Source: a bacterium (GTDB lineage Bacteria > Cyanobacteriota > Vampirovibrionia > Obscuribacterales > Obscuribacteraceae). Taken from it: a stretch of DNA of 25,353 nucleotides. The notes under the pieces are model-generated. The model saw nothing but the letters and a program-made list of their open reading frames with translations, was not told where the DNA came from and ran no database searches. The stretch is from NCBI GenBank assembly GCA_030431355.1, contig JAUIJG010000012.1, positions 1-25,353 on the forward strand, given 5' to 3'. Below are positions 23,227 through 25,353 of this stretch, in pieces (the first letter of the stretch is position 1; each line of letters starts with the position of its first letter). The position numbers were made by a program, and so were the translations under genes.

Positions 23227-24216
23227 TTGGTTAAATTCAAAGATTACTACCAGATCCTGGGGGTTAACAGAACAGCCACCCAGAAAGAGATAAAAACTGC
23301 ATACCGCTCTCTGGCAAGGAAGTATCACCCTGATGCGAACCAGGGAGACAAAGCCTCCGAAGAAAAGTTCAAAGAGATCACAGAAGCCTACGAAGTCCTC
23401 AAAGACGAAGACAAGCGAAAAAAATATGACAGGCTCGGCTCTAACTGGAAAGCCGGCGCCGAGTTCAAGCCACCGCCGGACTTCAGTGGTTTTGGCTTCG
23501 ACTTCGAGAAGTTTAGCGACATGAGTAGAAGCGGTCCGTTTTCAGACTTCTTCGAAGTGCTGTTCGGTCAGACCTTCGGCTCCCCCGGTCGACCTGGAAC
23601 CGCCGGTGCTACTGCAGGCGGCGCCACCGGTGGTCGTCCCACTAGCGCGGGACGTTTCAGCGGTGCGCGAACTGCCAGACCGAAAGATCAGGAAGCCACC
23701 ATAGAACTCTCCGTTGAAGAGCTGGCAAACGGAGCCCACCGCACCCTCAAGATTACGCCTCCAGGATCACCTTCAAAGACCATCGAAGTAAAAATCCCGA
23801 AAGGCGTCCGTTCCGGCTCCAAGGTGAGAATCCCCAGTCAGGGAGCAGAAACTCCTTACGGCAGAGGCGATCTCTTTCTGAAAGTAAAAGTTAAACCCCA
23901 CGATAAATTCACCATAGATGGTGACAATCTCTTTTGTGAGGCTGAGATTACTCCAGCCAAAGCCGTGCTGGGTGGACAAACTAAAGTCCCCACCCTGGAC
24001 GGTCCGGTTAAGATAAGAATTCCGGCAGGCACCCAGGGGGGTAAATTGCTCCGACTCCGGGGACGAGGTCTTCCCAAACTGAAAAGCACCGTTCGCGGAG
24101 ATCTCCTCATAAGAGTCAAACTGGTTATTCCTGAAAGCCTCTCAAAAGAAGAAAGAGAGCTGTATGAAAAGCTAGCTGAGCTGGAAACCAGCAACAGTCA
24201 AGCAGCCACAACCTGA
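23227..24216 (+). CDS. CbpA/DnaJ-type co-chaperone without zinc finger
   Basis: A 329-residue class II J-protein. The J domain (about 5-70) has HPD at 34-36, which stimulates the Hsp70 ATPase. A Gly/Phe then Gly/Thr/Ala-rich linker (about 85-150) follows. Two C-terminal substrate-binding beta domains occupy about 155-235 and 240-312 ([40 protein letters not shown]). The CxxCxGxG zinc repeats of full DnaJ are absent. The start is TTG at 23227, supported by a near-perfect AGGAGG 10 bases upstream. It stands alone on the plus strand between the minus-strand pseudopilin and TPR genes. Confidence 0.94.
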   Translation: MVKFKDYYQILGVNRTATQKEIKTAYRSLARKYHPDANQGDKASEEKFKEITEAYEVLKDEDKRKKYDRLGSNWKAGAEFKPPPDFSGFGFDFEKFSDMSRSGPFSDFFEVLFGQTFGSPGRPGTAGATAGGATGGRPTSAGRFSGARTARPKDQEATIELSVEELANGAHRTLKITPPGSPSKTIEVKIPKGVRSGSKVRIPSQGAETPYGRGDLFLKVKVKPHDKFTIDGDNLFCEAEITPAKAVLGGQTKVPTLDGPVKIRIPAGTQGGKLLRLRGRGLPKLKSTVRGDLLIRVKLVIPESLSKEERELYEKLAELETSNSQAATT

Positions 24217-24274
24217 TCACTCTGAAGCCGAGTTAACAGCACCAAATACACTACCGCAAAGTAATTAGTTTATT

Positions 24275-25353
24275 CTATTTAGCGGCTTCTTCCTGTTTTG
24301 CCGGCTCTTCTTTTTTGGTCTCCGGCGGAGGCGCGACAGACTCGGCTTCTTCTGCCGTGTCTTCGATGGTAGGAGTATATAACTCTTCAGGAGATCCTGG
24401 CTTGCTCAGGGGAAGCAAACTGGCAGCAGAAAGGAATTCAGCCAGGGCTTCTTCCCTGTTTCCTTGCCTGAACAAAACCTCGGAGAGAACTTCATGAATC
24501 TCGGGAATCGTCTCCCTCTTCTTGAGTGCCTCTTTCAGGTTTTTCTTCGCATCGGGCAATCGGTTCACCGCCGTCAACAACTTAGCCAGGGTGATTCTCA
24601 GATCAATATTTTCGGGATCATGGTCGACCTTCTGTCTCACATCGGAGATAGCCGACTCAATCAGTCCGGCATTCTTCTCAATCAGGTCTTTGATATCGGA
24701 AGGATAATCAAGGTTGTCGGTTTCCAGGGCACAGCCTCTGACGAAGGTTTCGAAGCCTTTGTCTTTCTTTCCATTAACAGCCATGGCCAGACCAAGTCGC
24801 TTGATGATTCGCGGGTCTTCCTTTTTCTGCTCCAGAACCTGGTTGAAGACCTCTATTGAACGCCCGGTTTTGTCATCCACCAGATATATGTTGGCCAGCT
24901 CCAATCTGGGCTCAATCCAATCAGGTTTGGAGATCTTCAATAAACTCTCGTATTCTTTCTCGGCTTTTTCTATGAAACCACCTTCATAGAGCCTGCGAGC
25001 ATGGTTCAGGCGGACATATTGAGCGCGGGGATGATTCATCACCGTCTTCTCAAGGACGACATAGCCTTTCCAGCGATCTTTCTTGTCCTGGGATTTCACA
25101 AGGGTGTTGCCGATGGCCATATTCCAGGCCACATCCTGCCTCTTAGCATTGTCTTTCGAAGCTTTCCAGGCAGCTTCCATCGCTTCTTTTGCCTTGCCCT
25201 CTTCGTAAAGCTTCCAGGGCTCTTTCTCTTTGACCTTCTCCAGTAACTCTGGTGAATTAAGAAGCGGGTCAACCTCTTTGGATACGGCGATACCTTTCTT
25301 CTCATCGATGTTGACATCCGGCAACTTCACCGGAGCGGCAATGGTATAGGCGA
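24275..25353 (-). CDS. TPR-repeat protein, N-terminus beyond the right edge
   Basis: At least 359 residues of helical repeat protein. TPR-like helix pairs are seen as KLYEEGKAKEAMEAAWKA, ARRLYEGGFIEKAEKEYESLLKI, LANIYLVDDKTGRSIEVFNQVL, LAKLLTAVNRLPDAKKNLKEAL and LSEVLFRQGNREEALAEFLSAA. The C-terminal ~45 residues are Glu/Pro/Lys-rich and disordered. The reading frame stays open through the window edge (upstream codons read AYTIAAPVKLP). The in-frame GTG at 25330 has no ribosome binding site, so I treat the gene as 5'-partial. The AYTIAAP stretch could be the end of a signal peptide. It is convergent with the co-chaperone gene. Confidence 0.8.
   Translation of the reverse strand, partial: AYTIAAPVKLPDVNIDEKKGIAVSKEVDPLLNSPELLEKVKEKEPWKLYEEGKAKEAMEAAWKASKDNAKRQDVAWNMAIGNTLVKSQDKKDRWKGYVVLEKTVMNHPRAQYVRLNHARRLYEGGFIEKAEKEYESLLKISKPDWIEPRLELANIYLVDDKTGRSIEVFNQVLEQKKEDPRIIKRLGLAMAVNGKKDKGFETFVRGCALETDNLDYPSDIKDLIEKNAGLIESAISDVRQKVDHDPENIDLRITLAKLLTAVNRLPDAKKNLKEALKKRETIPEIHEVLSEVLFRQGNREEALAEFLSAASLLPLSKPGSPEELYTPTIEDTAEEAESVAPPPETKKEEPAKQEEAAK

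Noticed and set aside
24224..24289. GAAGCCG / CGGCTTC inverted repeat between the convergent co-chaperone and TPR genes as a terminator
   Set aside because: The arms are only 7 bp, 52 bases apart, and the second lies inside the TPR coding region; no T-run follows the arm.
25331..25353. GTG at 25330 as the true start of the TPR gene
   Set aside because: The frame continues open to the window edge and no ribosome binding site precedes the GTG; a start beyond the edge is more likely.

Overview
The window reads as chromosomal DNA of a free-living bacterium with near-balanced GC. The best guess for its origin is the non-photosynthetic side of the Cyanobacteriota (Melainabacteria / Obscuribacterales type). 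That guess rests on the cyanobacterial-style fusion of a sugar-nucleotide transferase to a degenerate phosphomannomutase domain, the rpmG-tRNA-Trp-secE-nusG-rplK-rplA order, and several long proteins of no recognised family. The assignment is an inference of moderate to low confidence. No insertion sequences, phage genes or CRISPR arrays are visible.

Layout. From 1 to 19340 every gene lies on the minus strand. Read in the direction of transcription (right to left): an oligopeptide-type ABC importer (binding lipoprotein and two permeases, no ATPase in the window); a secreted protein of unknown family; a signalling block (membrane PAS-PAS histidine kinase, two stand-alone receivers, an HPt-REC-REC-GGDEF diguanylate cyclase) whose last gene abuts gpsA; a GT4 glycosyltransferase and the fused nucleotidyltransferase/pseudo-phosphomannomutase; two proteins of unknown function, one a coiled-coil protein with a Pro/Gln-rich disordered body; then a biotin-carrier protein, HMG-CoA lyase and an enoyl-CoA hydratase, which match the leucine/isovalerate degradation branch; and the start of a mobA-like gene cut by the left edge.

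From about 19657 the plus strand carries a translation/transcription operon: a good sigma70-type promoter, rpmG, tRNA-Trp(CCA), secE, nusG, rplK and rplA, closed by a strong hairpin terminator instead of continuing into rplJ-rplL-rpoBC. A convergent TadE-like pseudopilin gene, a CbpA/DnaJ-type co-chaperone on the plus strand, and a TPR protein that runs off the right edge complete the window.

How the parts may work together. The signalling block looks like a multistep phosphorelay ending in cyclic-di-GMP synthesis: the kinase phosphorylates receivers, the HPt domain relays phosphate, and the GGDEF domain carries an intact RxxD inhibitory site. One receiver in that chain has Glu in place of the phospho-accepting Asp. 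The GT4 and nucleotidyltransferase pair probably serves a surface or storage polysaccharide. The biotin-carrier/HMG-CoA lyase/hydratase trio has the same order as part of the Bacillus subtilis yng operon but lacks the carboxylase subunits here. The roughly 430-base gap between the binding-protein gene and rpmG holds nested inverted repeats that may be a structured RNA.
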